Part shown: positions 34,116-42,605 of the stretch, in pieces | Position numbering within the stretch: the first letter of the stretch is position 1 | How the letters are laid out: each line of letters begins with the position of its first letter | NCBI RefSeq assembly: GCF_013072695.1 | Contig: NZ_LXUK01000025.1 | Location: forward strand, 112,058-172,477 | DNA from: Acinetobacter sp. Ac_5812 | GTDB taxonomy: Bacteria; Pseudomonadota; Gammaproteobacteria; Pseudomonadales; Moraxellaceae | Direction of reading: 5' to 3' | DNA: 60,420 nucleotides | Notes under the pieces: model-generated | The model's input: only the letters and a program-made list of their open reading frames with translations | Database searches by the model: none | Told to the model about the DNA's origin: nothing | Position numbers and translations under genes: made by a program

Positions 34116-34574
34116 ATGAGCGAAGAACAAGTTCAACCACAACTCGCGTTAGAACGTATTTATACCAAAGACATTTCTTTTGAAGTTCCAGGTGCACAAG
34201 TTTTTACCAAGCAATGGCAACCTGAACTGAACATCAATTTATCTTCTGCTGCAGAAAAAATTGATGCAACCCACTACGAAGTGTCTTTAAAAGTTGTGGT
34301 TCAAGCCAACAACGAAAATGAAACTGCGTTCATCGTTGATGTCACTCAATCAGGCATTTTCTTGGTTGATGGTGTAGAAGAAGATCGCCTTCCATACATC
34401 TTGGGCGCGTACTGCCCAAATATCTTGTTCCCGTTCTTACGTGAAGCAGTAAATGATTTAGTAACTAAAGGTAGCTTCCCACAATTGCTGCTTACTCCAA
34501 TCAACTTTGATGCTGAATTTGAAGCAAACATGCAACGCCTACAAGCGGATGCAGATGCACAAGGTCAAGCATAA
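34116..34574 (+). CDS. secB: Protein-export chaperone SecB
   Basis: Tetrameric chaperone that keeps precursors unfolded and hands them to SecA. A 152-residue acidic protein with the family hallmarks RIYTKDISFEVPGAQVF and YCPNILFPFLREAVNDLVTKGSFPQLLLTPINFD. The length is normal. Ends at a strong terminator. Likely clients in this window include the lipoproteins and surface adhesins. Confidence 0.97.
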   Translation: MSEEQVQPQLALERIYTKDISFEVPGAQVFTKQWQPELNINLSSAAEKIDATHYEVSLKVVVQANNENETAFIVDVTQSGIFLVDGVEEDRLPYILGAYCPNILFPFLREAVNDLVTKGSFPQLLLTPINFDAEFEANMQRLQADADAQGQA

Positions 34575-34592
34575 GCTTTAATCGCGAAGCAA

Positions 34593-34622
34593 AAAAGCCA
34601 CAGCAATTGCTGTGGTTTTTTT
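34593..34622 (+). terminator. Intrinsic terminator of secB
   Basis: CCACAGCAATTGCTGTGG, a perfect 18-base palindrome, is flanked by A and T runs. Clear end of the operon. Confidence 0.9.
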
Positions 34623-34661
34623 ATCATAATAAAAAAGATCCGAATAAAACGAGAATAAACC

Positions 34662-35150
34662 ATGACCACAACACTTTATCCGCTATGCCAGCAGGTCTTT
34701 CCTGAATTGACACAGGTTCCTTATCCTGCTCATGCACACGATTTTCATCAATTTATCAATTGGGTCAATACCTTACATTCCAACATTCAATATGTTGAGT
34801 TAAAAGAATACTATGACAATGACACCGACAAGTGCTATCAACTACAACAAGCTCAAGTCGATATTGAACAACTGAATAATCGTATTGAAACTGAGGTTGA
34901 ACAAGTCTTTGCTGAATATGCAGAGAGCGCTCCAGAACAGCAGAATGAAATTGATTTTGCTGAACATATCTATGCGATTTTATTTGACAATATCTATGCC
35001 GTTGCAGAACAACATGGTTTGGCCTTGTTATTGATCTCGAATGAAAATCCTTATTGGATGCTGGTTCCCGACCAAACTGAACAGATTAATCACCTGATAG
35101 AAGCATTTAATGCAACGTTTTCTGATGTTGAACTTTATCACTATGTCTAA
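34662..35150 (+). CDS. Acidic protein of unknown function
   Basis: A 162-residue soluble, strongly acidic protein with many Gln and Glu: FHQFINWVNTLHSNIQYVELKEYYDND, then a helical middle, and NENPYWMLVPDQTEQINHLIEAFN near the end. No family recognised. It has its own start after the secB terminator, so it may be independent. Convergent to alkB with 12 bases between the stops. Confidence 0.65.
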   Translation: MTTTLYPLCQQVFPELTQVPYPAHAHDFHQFINWVNTLHSNIQYVELKEYYDNDTDKCYQLQQAQVDIEQLNNRIETEVEQVFAEYAESAPEQQNEIDFAEHIYAILFDNIYAVAEQHGLALLLISNENPYWMLVPDQTEQINHLIEAFNATFSDVELYHYV

Positions 35151-35162
35151 TCTGAAATAGGC

Positions 35163-35771
35163 TTATTCCACAATGGTTCTAAAGGTCAGATTCACCCGCG
35201 CCGTACTGACTTTTTTGGTCGGTGGTAAGCGATGCAACCAATAGGTCTGCGTGGTGTCTTTCATCACCAATAAGCTGCCATGTTCTAAATAAAGTTCGAC
35301 TTTTTCTTTGCTCTGCTTATGTTTAAATGCGAATTTACGCTCTGCGCCAAAACTAAATGAGGCAATCGCACCATCTTTTTTTAAATCCGTTTCACCATCA
35401 CTATGCCAAGCCATCCCTTCTTCACCACTATGATAAAGATTAAGCAAACAAGAGTTGAATGTCTCCCCCGTTAAACTTTCGGCCAGTTGTTTTAACTCCA
35501 GTAATTCCTGTGTCCAAGGCAAGGCATATTTATTCATATTGGAATAAGTATATTCAAAGCGTCGATCTCCATACCACGCCACCTTACGTTTAGTCGTCAA
35601 TAACTTTCCAAAGATCAGCGCCTGATCATTTTCCCATGCAATGCTTTGCATCAGTTGATCAAAATAATGATCTGCCGCCGCGGTCTGCACCACTTTGCCG
35701 TAGTACTGTACCGTGCCATCATAAGGCAAATAATTCTGCTCTGGGTCAGCTTCAATATCAAATAGTTGCAT
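35163..35771 (-). CDS. alkB: AlkB-like 2OG-Fe(II) DNA/RNA dealkylase
   Basis: Oxidative demethylase of alkylated bases using 2-oxoglutarate and Fe(II). With the ATG at 35771 the 202-residue protein shows iron ligands His123 and Asp125 (WHSDGE) and His180, then the 2OG-binding ARVNLTFR. The family usually reads WHSDDE. The start is 13 bases inside the preceding small gene, and a longer start at 35852 would lie within that gene, so it is rejected. Last gene of the alkylation-repair operon. Confidence 0.9.
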   Translation of the reverse strand: MQLFDIEADPEQNYLPYDGTVQYYGKVVQTAAADHYFDQLMQSIAWENDQALIFGKLLTTKRKVAWYGDRRFEYTYSNMNKYALPWTQELLELKQLAESLTGETFNSCLLNLYHSGEEGMAWHSDGETDLKKDGAIASFSFGAERKFAFKHKQSKEKVELYLEHGSLLVMKDTTQTYWLHRLPPTKKVSTARVNLTFRTIVE

Positions 35772-36003
35772 CTTTCCACTTCTTATAGGCCTGCCGCATA
35801 CAATGTCCACAAGGTCGATAGCCCTGTGCAATCGCTTCATGCTCATCGACAAAAAAGACCCGATTCTTTTTCAGCATGCGCTTCCCTGAAGCACAGGTCA
35901 ATCTGCCATAAATCTTAAGCTGTACATTGCCTGCAAATACAATTTGTTGCTGTTTCAGTTTCTGGTGTAACTCGGTCTGTGTTAATTCTAGATGCCGCCA
36001 CAT
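35758..36003 (-). CDS. Stand-alone Ada-type metal-binding domain protein
   Basis: An 81-residue protein that is only the N-terminal zinc-binding domain of Ada (PF02805 type). It has Cys37, then FFVDEHEAIAQGYRPCGHC with Cys65 and Cys68. In E. coli Ada four cysteines hold zinc and the first accepts the phosphotriester methyl; here the second is replaced by lysine (CASGK), so classical sensing is doubtful. It sits in the same operon as the AraC-Ogt fusion that lacks this domain. Overlaps alkB by 14 bases. Confidence 0.85.
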   Translation of the reverse strand: MWRHLELTQTELHQKLKQQQIVFAGNVQLKIYGRLTCASGKRMLKKNRVFFVDEHEAIAQGYRPCGHCMRQAYKKWKDATI

Positions 36004-36007
36004 CAGA

Positions 36008-36745
36008 TTAACTCACCGCATCATGGAAAATAATCCCGAGGCTATAACGCTCCCCTTGATGAATGGGACTGACACCATGTTTCATATTGACCCGATAATA
36101 ACCCTGACTGCCTTTTTCAGGCTTAAATTGGGTGGTGAAAATCAACAAATCACCTTGCTGTAGCTGCATCACCATGGCTTTAGACTGCGCTCTTGGGTTT
36201 TGCTGAGTGAAGACCAACTCGCCACCACTAAAATCCACATTCGGCTGACTCAATACAATCACCAACTGTATCGGGAAATACACCTCACCATATAAATCCT
36301 GATGAAGCGTATTAAAGCCGCCTTGTCCATATTTCAAAATCAATGGCGTTGCCAGCCTTTGTCCCTGTTGATGGCACTGCTGTAAAAACTCAGCATGGGA
36401 GGATGGAAAGGAACGTTCTAATCTCAGCACCCGAAACCATGCATTGGCAATCGGTACCAAATATGGATAAATCTCATGCCGTATCCGCTCAATCAGATTC
36501 GGTAAGGGGTAAGTAAAATACTTGTATTCACCTCGACCAAAACGATAACGCTGCATCTCTACGGTTTTACGATACAGTTCTGTTTGCGGATATGCCTGTT
36601 TCAGCATTTCACATAACTCGGTCGATAGAACCTGCTCGATCAGGGCAAAGCCTTGTTGGTGCATTTGCTCAGTGATGGCCTCCCAATCAGCAGCTTGAAT
36701 CTGATCGATCACCGCTTGGATTTGTGTCAATTCAGGTGGCTGCAT
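36008..36745 (-). CDS. 2OG-Fe(II) oxygenase
   Basis: Predicted iron/2-oxoglutarate hydroxylase of about 245 residues. The metal triad is His148-Asp150 (LHQDLYG) and His223 (MKHGV), with Arg233 for 2OG in ERYSLGIIFHD. The fold is closest to prolyl-hydroxylase-like (PF13640-type) enzymes rather than AlkB. It lies between an Ada-like gene and an Ada metal-binding gene, so a repair or alkylation-response job is likely. I start at 36745 with AAGGTG upstream; a TTG at 36769 is an alternative. Overlaps the upstream ada-like gene by 14 bases. Confidence 0.83.
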   Translation of the reverse strand: MQPPELTQIQAVIDQIQAADWEAITEQMHQQGFALIEQVLSTELCEMLKQAYPQTELYRKTVEMQRYRFGRGEYKYFTYPLPNLIERIRHEIYPYLVPIANAWFRVLRLERSFPSSHAEFLQQCHQQGQRLATPLILKYGQGGFNTLHQDLYGEVYFPIQLVIVLSQPNVDFSGGELVFTQQNPRAQSKAMVMQLQQGDLLIFTTQFKPEKGSQGYYRVNMKHGVSPIHQGERYSLGIIFHDAVS

Positions 36746-37577
36746 GGGTGTGTGCACCTTCCCAACCAATCAATGCTGTTTTACGCAATGTTCCCCACTC
36801 ATAGCCACCAAAAGCACCTGTAGACTGAATCACCCGATGACAGGGAATCAGGAATGCTACAGGATTACTGCCAATAGCGGTGCCTACTGCTCGTGCAGCT
36901 TTGGGATGCTCAATCGCTTTGGCCAACTCACCATAAGTAGCGAGCTGCCCCATCGGAATCTTGAGCAGGCTTTGCCACACTTTGAGCTGAAACTCGGTGC
37001 CTTTTAAATGTAGTTTAATCTCTGCCAATTGCGGTTGATCCTTTTGAAATAAGGCTAAAGCACTGTGTTGAAATGTATCGATCTGTTCAATAATCACGGC
37101 CTGAGGAAATTGTGCTGTTAACTGCTGCAAGGCATCAGCCCGATTGTCCACAAAACTCAGTGCACAAATACCTTTATGTGTGGATGCAATCAACACTTCA
37201 CCAAACAAGGTCTCTGCGAATTGATAGTGAATCGTCAGGCTCTGTCCACCATGTTTATATTCAGCAGGGGTCATCCCTTCGATCTGAACAAACAGATCAT
37301 GTAATCGACTGGTACTAGACAATCCTGTGGCAAAGGTTGCATCAAAAATGCTGCCCTGTTCTTGTTTTAAAATCTTCTTGGCATGTTCAACACTTATATA
37401 CTGCAAAAATTTCTTCGGACTGGTGCCGACCCATTCGGTAAATAAACGCTGAAAATGTGCTGGGCTTAAATGAATATGTGCAGCGACTTCATCCAGTTGC
37501 GGCTGTTGCTGAAAATTCTGTTGAATATACTGAATCGCTTGAGCAATGCGTTCATAATTACGTTGTTGTGAGGACAT
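36732..37577 (-). CDS. AraC-type regulator fused to O6-methylguanine-DNA methyltransferase (Ada lacking the N-terminal domain)
   Basis: A 281-residue fusion of an AraC helix-turn-helix half (about 1-105: HIHLSPAHFQRLFTEWVGTSPKKF) and an Ogt/AdaB suicide methyltransferase half with the acceptor Cys246 in LIPCHRV. It lacks the zinc-binding domain by which E. coli Ada senses methyl phosphotriesters; that domain is encoded separately two genes downstream. The ATG at 37577 with AGAGGTG before it is preferred over upstream ATGs. First gene of a four-gene overlapping operon ending in alkB. Confidence 0.9.
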   Translation of the reverse strand: MSSQQRNYERIAQAIQYIQQNFQQQPQLDEVAAHIHLSPAHFQRLFTEWVGTSPKKFLQYISVEHAKKILKQEQGSIFDATFATGLSSTSRLHDLFVQIEGMTPAEYKHGGQSLTIHYQFAETLFGEVLIASTHKGICALSFVDNRADALQQLTAQFPQAVIIEQIDTFQHSALALFQKDQPQLAEIKLHLKGTEFQLKVWQSLLKIPMGQLATYGELAKAIEHPKAARAVGTAIGSNPVAFLIPCHRVIQSTGAFGGYEWGTLRKTALIGWEGAHTHAAT

Positions 37578-37686
37578 ATCATCACCTCTCATCATTCATG
37601 TTTTCACTGTAGCAACTTTGCCATTCTGTGAAAATCTGAATCATGCTCAGTCTTCGTTTTGTCTTGCTATCGTCTCAAATCCCAAT

Positions 37687-37716
37687 AAAAAAAGCCGTAC
37701 TTTTTGAAGTACAGCT
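37687..37716 (-). terminator. Intrinsic terminator of the cytochrome b562 gene
   Basis: GTACTT and AAGTAC flank TTTG, with outer AGC/GCT pairing, and seven T's follow on the minus strand. It is 30 bases after the stop. Confidence 0.8.
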
Positions 37717-37745
37717 CTCTCATTTCGATGACCAATCTTTATAGA

Positions 37746-38123
37746 TTAATGGGTGTAATACTTATGTCCTTGGTCACGTAATTCAGCAATCTTTTTGCCT
37801 TGTTTTTTCGCCTCATCCAGCTTGCCTGCTTGCACCAACAGTTTAGTCTTATCAATCTCCACGACAATCTGATCAAATAAAGCAGTTGATGCTGGCACTT
37901 TTTCAGTGGTATTCGGCGCTAATTTATACTGTTTTGAATGGGTCGCAGCAGCACGCATATTATCCAAAGCAGCTGTTGCAGCCTGTGGCGTTGCAGCTTG
38001 GTTAAACGCTTTATAATTTTTTCCCAGCGTTTTCATGTCATCTTCTAAACCCGCAGCCATTGCCGTATGGCTCAATGCAAACGCGGATAACATCACAACG
38101 GTGGCTAAAGTTTTTTTAATCAT
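37746..38123 (-). CDS. Cytochrome b562 family protein
   Basis: Periplasmic four-helix heme protein of 125 residues, with a signal peptide MIKKTLATVVMLSAFALSHTAMA. The mature protein keeps the family's heme ligands: a methionine near the start (DDMKTLG) and a histidine near the end (RDQGHKYY). Its electron partner is unknown. It stands alone between the alkylation-repair operon and coaBC, with its own terminator. Heme binding depends on Met/His only, so identification is by pattern and length. Confidence 0.85.
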   Translation of the reverse strand: MIKKTLATVVMLSAFALSHTAMAAGLEDDMKTLGKNYKAFNQAATPQAATAALDNMRAAATHSKQYKLAPNTTEKVPASTALFDQIVVEIDKTKLLVQAGKLDEAKKQGKKIAELRDQGHKYYTH

Positions 38124-38228
38124 TAGGATATCCTATCAAAAACTGTGGCTATGGCTTAATTTCTTGGCGCAAAACATCGTGCTTTGACTTTAGAGCATCA
38201 ATGGCAATTGCTGATTTAGCATACATAA

Positions 38229-38254
38229 AAAATGCAACGAAATCGTTGCATTTT
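38229..38254 (-). terminator. Intrinsic terminator of coaBC
   Basis: AAAATGCAACGA pairs with TCGTTGCATTTT and T's follow on the minus strand, 24 bases after the coaBC stop. Confidence 0.85.
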
Positions 38255-38278
38255 GATAAAAAAGATCGCGTTCAGACT

Positions 38279-39535
38279 TTATAGGCGACGGCGTAAAGCA
38301 TCGGCAATCGACTCAACCAACTGCTGCGAAATCTCTTGTTTTGATGCCTTTTCCAGCTCACGCTTTTTCATGTGATAAGACTGGGCAAAGAACACGGTCA
38401 TGGCATTTTCATCTGAGGCAAAACCGATATCTGGACGTGACACATCATTACAGGCAATCATGTCCAGTTTTTTCGCTACCAGTTTACCAGCAGCGTATTC
38501 TTCAACATTTTGCGTTTCAGCAGCAAAGCCAACCATGAATGGACGTTGTTCCTGCTGTGCAATGGTCGCCACGATATCTGGATTTTTGACTAACGCCACC
38601 GCAAGCTCATCACCTGCTTTTTTAATCTTGTGCTCAGCCACTTGTGCCACACGATAATCCGCCACTGCTGCGGTTGCGATAAAGATGTCACAGCCGTCTT
38701 TCAGTTGGTTCATGCTGACATCAAGCATCTGCATGGCAGAACTCACATTCATACGTTGCACACCATTCGGCGTATCCAAACTGACAGGGCCTGCCACCAA
38801 CGTAACTTTTGCCCCTGCTGCATAACACGCTGCTGCCAAGGCAAAGCCCATTTTGCCAGTACTATGGTTGGAAATATAACGTACAGGGTCAATCGCTTCA
38901 CGGGTCGGGCCAGCGGTAATGGTGACGCGCTTTCCAGCTAACAAACCGAATTTTTCGGCCAAGGCACGTTGCGCTTTATGGAAGTAGGCTGCAACTTGGC
39001 GCGCTAGATCTTCAGGTTCAGGCATACGCCCTAGACCGACATCACCACAGGCTTGCTCGCCTGCATCTGGCATGATCACATGCACGCCATCTTCAACCAA
39101 AGTTTGCAAATTGCGTTGTGTGGCTTTTGCTGCCCACATTTGCTGATTCATTGCTGGTGCAACCCAAACAGGTGCTTTGGTGGCCAGATATAGTGTACTG
39201 AGCAGATCATCCGCCAAGCCATTGGCAAATTTTGCAATGCTGTCACAGCTGGCAGGTGCAACCAGAACCAAATCAGCCCAACGTGCCAATTCGATATGTC
39301 CCATGCCTGCTTCAGCTTCAGGATCAAGCAATTCGGTATGCACAGGATTGCCTGAAAGTGCTTGAAAAGTGAGTGGGGTAATAAATGCTTGTGCGCCATG
39401 GGTCATGACCACACGGACATCAAAACCGAAATCTTTTAAACGGCGCACCAAAATGGCACTTTTATAGGCAGCAATACCACCTGTAACCGCTAAAATAATG
39501 TTTTTATGGGGAATAACACTTAGATCGAAGCTCAC
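38279..39535 (-). CDS. coaBC: Bifunctional phosphopantothenoylcysteine decarboxylase/phosphopantothenate-cysteine ligase
   Basis: Two successive steps of coenzyme A synthesis. The N-terminal flavoprotein CoaC (about 1-190) shows ITGG-type TGGIAAYK, the histidine in GHIELARWAD, and PAMNQQMW; the C-terminal CoaB (about 200-418) shows AGPTREAIDPVRYISNHSTGKMG and HKIKK. The 418-residue length is normal. Single gene, divergent from radC. Confidence 0.96.
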   Translation of the reverse strand: MSFDLSVIPHKNIILAVTGGIAAYKSAILVRRLKDFGFDVRVVMTHGAQAFITPLTFQALSGNPVHTELLDPEAEAGMGHIELARWADLVLVAPASCDSIAKFANGLADDLLSTLYLATKAPVWVAPAMNQQMWAAKATQRNLQTLVEDGVHVIMPDAGEQACGDVGLGRMPEPEDLARQVAAYFHKAQRALAEKFGLLAGKRVTITAGPTREAIDPVRYISNHSTGKMGFALAAACYAAGAKVTLVAGPVSLDTPNGVQRMNVSSAMQMLDVSMNQLKDGCDIFIATAAVADYRVAQVAEHKIKKAGDELAVALVKNPDIVATIAQQEQRPFMVGFAAETQNVEEYAAGKLVAKKLDMIACNDVSRPDIGFASDENAMTVFFAQSYHMKKRELEKASKQEISQQLVESIADALRRRL

Positions 39536-39731
39536 AAACAGGATACCTTACTGTTGCAGTGGCGCTCACAATAGCATTAAATAAGTGGATACCCAAGTAG
39601 CACCCTCAACATTTCAGCGCTGACGATAATCGAAAATCGTGTTGACATGACACAATATAAAAGGAAAAGACGTGCAATTATTTTTGCCCGTTAAAAAAAT
39701 AATCACAATAAAATCAAAGGAAAATTAACGA

Positions 39732-40454
39732 TTGAATCAATCTATTAAAACTTGGCCTGAACAAGAGCGCCCAAGAGAACGACTTTTATCCCAAGGCCCA
39801 CAAAGCTTATCCGATGCTGAACTGCTGGCAATTTTTCTGCGTTCAGGTTCAAAACAGCACTCTGCAGTGGAATTGGCGCGTATTTTGATTCAACATTTTG
39901 GCGGACTTAATTTGATATTTGATGCCAATTTTGAAGATTTATCACAATTTAATGGCATAGCCTCCACTAAATATGCACAGCTGATGGCCGTGAAGGAACT
40001 CGGACGGCGTTATCTGAATAATCATTTCCAGCAACAACGGCTTTGTCTGGATACTTCAACCTTAGTGCTCGACTATTTACGTTATGAACTGCAAGGTGAA
40101 AAACAGGAAGTTTTTGCAGTGCTGTGTTTAGATGCCGAACTGAGAAAATTACATTTTAAAAAGCTATTCTTTGGTTCACATCATTCCTGCACTGTTTCAT
40201 TGAACCAAACCTTACGCTATGCCCTGCAACAACAAGCCTGCCAAATTGTGGTGGCACACAATCATCCCTATGGCACTGCCCAACCATCAACTGAAGATAT
40301 TTATCTGACCCAACAACTCAAACAAGCCTGCAAACTTCTGGAAATTCACTTGATTGATCATTTTATTATTTCAGCTGAAGGCTATTTTTCATTTTCTGAA
40401 CAACAACTACTCAACCCTATTAAAACCAAGCAATCTCGCCTTGACAAAGCTTAA
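39732..40454 (+). CDS. radC: RadC family protein (JAB/MPN domain)
   Basis: A 240-residue cytosolic protein with an N-terminal helix-hairpin-helix (SLSDAELLAIFLRSGSKQ) and a JAB metalloprotease-like domain with AHNHPYGTAQPSTED and LIDHFIIS. It is often called a DNA repair protein but its role is unproven. The start is TTG, with GG of AAAGGA about 11 bases upstream. Family length is normal. Divergent from coaBC. Confidence 0.93.
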   Translation: MNQSIKTWPEQERPRERLLSQGPQSLSDAELLAIFLRSGSKQHSAVELARILIQHFGGLNLIFDANFEDLSQFNGIASTKYAQLMAVKELGRRYLNNHFQQQRLCLDTSTLVLDYLRYELQGEKQEVFAVLCLDAELRKLHFKKLFFGSHHSCTVSLNQTLRYALQQQACQIVVAHNHPYGTAQPSTEDIYLTQQLKQACKLLEIHLIDHFIISAEGYFSFSEQQLLNPIKTKQSRLDKA

Positions 40455-40498
40455 ATCAAACAGGAATATCAAGACATAAAATTAATGATTCAAATAAC

Positions 40499-41410
40499 AT
40501 GATTGTCCGTGACCAGCCGAGTATTTTTAAAGTTTTATTCTCATGGCGAGGAACGATTTTACCCAAAATTTTGCCCTCTCTTGGTTTCGTCATGCTGATC
40601 TCTGCCATTATTGGTGGGGTCGAGTACGTCAATCTGTATCGCTTCCCTGAAATTCCCTTGGTCGGGTTCACCTTAATTGGTGTGGTACTGTCCATTTTCT
40701 TGGGATTTAAGAATACTGCATGTTATGACCGTTGGTGGGAAGCCCGTAAACTCTGGGGTGTGTTAATTGCTACTGCGCGTCATTTTGACCGTGATTGCCG
40801 CGTCCTGACCCAGGCACGTCGTGAGCGTATTATTCAAAACGTGATTGTGTTTGCCAATGTGCTGCGTGATCGTCTGCGTCATCAAACCGCCAATCCAACC
40901 GAGCTGACTGAAACCAGTGGTCTGAGTCAACAAGCACTGACCCAACTTTATCAACAGCATAATGCGCCGCAGTACACCTTGAGCCTGATTCAATGGGAAC
41001 TGTTGCAGGCCATGAAAGAAGGTGAAATCTCGGATATTATTTATACCCAGATGAACCGCCATGTGGCCGCGTTAAGTGAAATGCAAACTGGCTGCGATCG
41101 GATCGCGAATACTCCAATTCCATTCGCCTATTCGGTTTTACTGAATCGTACCGTGTACTTCTTCTGCTTTATGCTGCCATTCAGTCTTGGCTCGTTATTG
41201 GGCTTGGTGACACCGTTACTGGTGGGTATTTTGGCCTATACCTTTTTAGGTCTGGATGCTTTGAGTACTGAAATAGAAGAACCTTTCGGCACACAAAGCA
41301 ATGACTTACCGCTTGATGCGATGGTACGTTCAATTGAAATTGAATTACTTGGAACTTTAGGTCGCCCAACCCCGCCGCCAATTCAGGCGCATGACCATAA
41401 CTTACTCTAA
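40499..41410 (+). CDS. Bestrophin family channel (YneE-like)
   Basis: A 303-residue inner-membrane protein of the bestrophin/UPF0187 family, likely an anion or cation channel. The hallmark segments are MIVRDQPSIFKVLFSWRGTILPKILPS, FLGFKNTACYDRWWEARKLWG, and a late FGTQSNDLPLDAMVRSIE. Four hydrophobic helices are spread over the protein. Follows radC by about 45 bases; a hairpin terminator ends it. Confidence 0.9.
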   Translation: MIVRDQPSIFKVLFSWRGTILPKILPSLGFVMLISAIIGGVEYVNLYRFPEIPLVGFTLIGVVLSIFLGFKNTACYDRWWEARKLWGVLIATARHFDRDCRVLTQARRERIIQNVIVFANVLRDRLRHQTANPTELTETSGLSQQALTQLYQQHNAPQYTLSLIQWELLQAMKEGEISDIIYTQMNRHVAALSEMQTGCDRIANTPIPFAYSVLLNRTVYFFCFMLPFSLGSLLGLVTPLLVGILAYTFLGLDALSTEIEEPFGTQSNDLPLDAMVRSIEIELLGTLGRPTPPPIQAHDHNLL

Positions 41411-41415
41411 TTTCA

Positions 41416-41441
41416 ATGCCCTGCAATGAGGGCATTTTTTT
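41416..41441 (+). terminator. Intrinsic terminator of the bestrophin gene
   Basis: AATGCCCT pairs with AGGGCATT around GCAATG, followed by seven T's. Confidence 0.88.
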
Positions 41442-41455
41442 CAGCTTAACATCAC

Positions 41456-42502
41456 TTAAATAAATTGTGATGGGACGATGGACTTAAAGCGTTCAGTGAA
41501 CTGTCCATTCCAATAGGGATAATAAGGATAGGGCGGATAAATCGCACTGACCTGATTCAAGCGTTCAGTCTGTTCAATCGACAGCTGAATATCTTTGGCA
41601 ACAAGGTTATCTTGCAGTTGAGTTTGATTACGCGCGCCAATCAATACACTCGATACAGTGGGTCGCTGTAATAACCAGTTTAAGGCAATTTGCGGAATCG
41701 TATAGCCAGTTTCGACTGCAATCTGTTTGAGCACATCAATCACAGCATAGAGATGTGCTTCGTTGACTGGTGGCGCAAATTGCGCTGTATCATGTAAACG
41801 GCTCTGTGCTGGAATGGGATTCTCGCGATCAAATTTCCCCGTCAATCTGCCCCAACCTAAAGGACTCCATACCACCGCCCCAATCTGCTGGTCATCATTT
41901 AAGGGCATCAGCTCCCATTCATAATCACGACCGATCAATGAATAGTAGACCTGATTGACCACAAACTTTTCATAGCCATATTGCTCCGCAATCGCCTGCG
42001 CCTTCATCAATTGCCAACCTGCAAAATTTGAAGCACCGATGTAGCGTACCTTGCCACTACGAACCAGTTCATCAAGTGTTTTCATTAACTGAGGTAATGC
42101 AGTAAAACTATCAAACTGATGCAGCTGTAATACGTCAATATAATCCGTTCCCAATCGACTTAAAGACTGTTCAACTGCGGACAATAAATAATGCCGACTA
42201 AATCCTGCATCATTGAGATGTTCTGAACTACGAATACCGATTTTGGTCGAAATAATAGTATGCTGCCGTTCTGATGCAAGTGCCTTGCCGAGCATTCGTT
42301 CAGATTCTCCATCTGAATAGACATCTGCTGTATCAAAGTAATTAATGCCTGCATCTAAACCAGCGCGAATCATCTGATTGGCTTCAGTTTGACTGGCTTG
42401 TCCCCAAGCTGCAAAGATTTGTCCCTGCCCGCCTAAGGTCCCCGCACAAAATCCCAACTCTGACACTTTTAAACCCGAGTTTCCTAAGAAGTGATATTTC
42501 AT
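41456..42502 (-). CDS. Aldo/keto reductase
   Basis: NADPH-dependent (beta/alpha)8-barrel oxidoreductase of 348 residues. The catalytic Tyr is in DTADVYSDGESERMLG, the Lys in IISTKIG and the His in LQLHQFD; SVLIGARNQTQLQDN near the end is the coenzyme site. The start at 42502 (MKYHFLGNSGLKVSELG) is the family N terminus; a TTG 12 codons upstream is rejected. It is divergent to a LysR gene that may control it. Substrate unknown. Confidence 0.9.
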   Translation of the reverse strand: MKYHFLGNSGLKVSELGFCAGTLGGQGQIFAAWGQASQTEANQMIRAGLDAGINYFDTADVYSDGESERMLGKALASERQHTIISTKIGIRSSEHLNDAGFSRHYLLSAVEQSLSRLGTDYIDVLQLHQFDSFTALPQLMKTLDELVRSGKVRYIGASNFAGWQLMKAQAIAEQYGYEKFVVNQVYYSLIGRDYEWELMPLNDDQQIGAVVWSPLGWGRLTGKFDRENPIPAQSRLHDTAQFAPPVNEAHLYAVIDVLKQIAVETGYTIPQIALNWLLQRPTVSSVLIGARNQTQLQDNLVAKDIQLSIEQTERLNQVSAIYPPYPYYPYWNGQFTERFKSIVPSQFI

Positions 42503-42605
42503 GATCTGTCTCTTCAACCTATGATGGCTTAGATACAAAAATACCCCTAGGGATTTGTTGGAAAAACCACGATAATCAAGAAATACTTTTCTGATTTTAT
42601 TGATA

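Noticed and set aside
42502..42538. Longer N terminus of the aldo/keto reductase
   Set aside because: The extra 12 residues start from TTG without a ribosome site; family proteins begin at the internal ATG.
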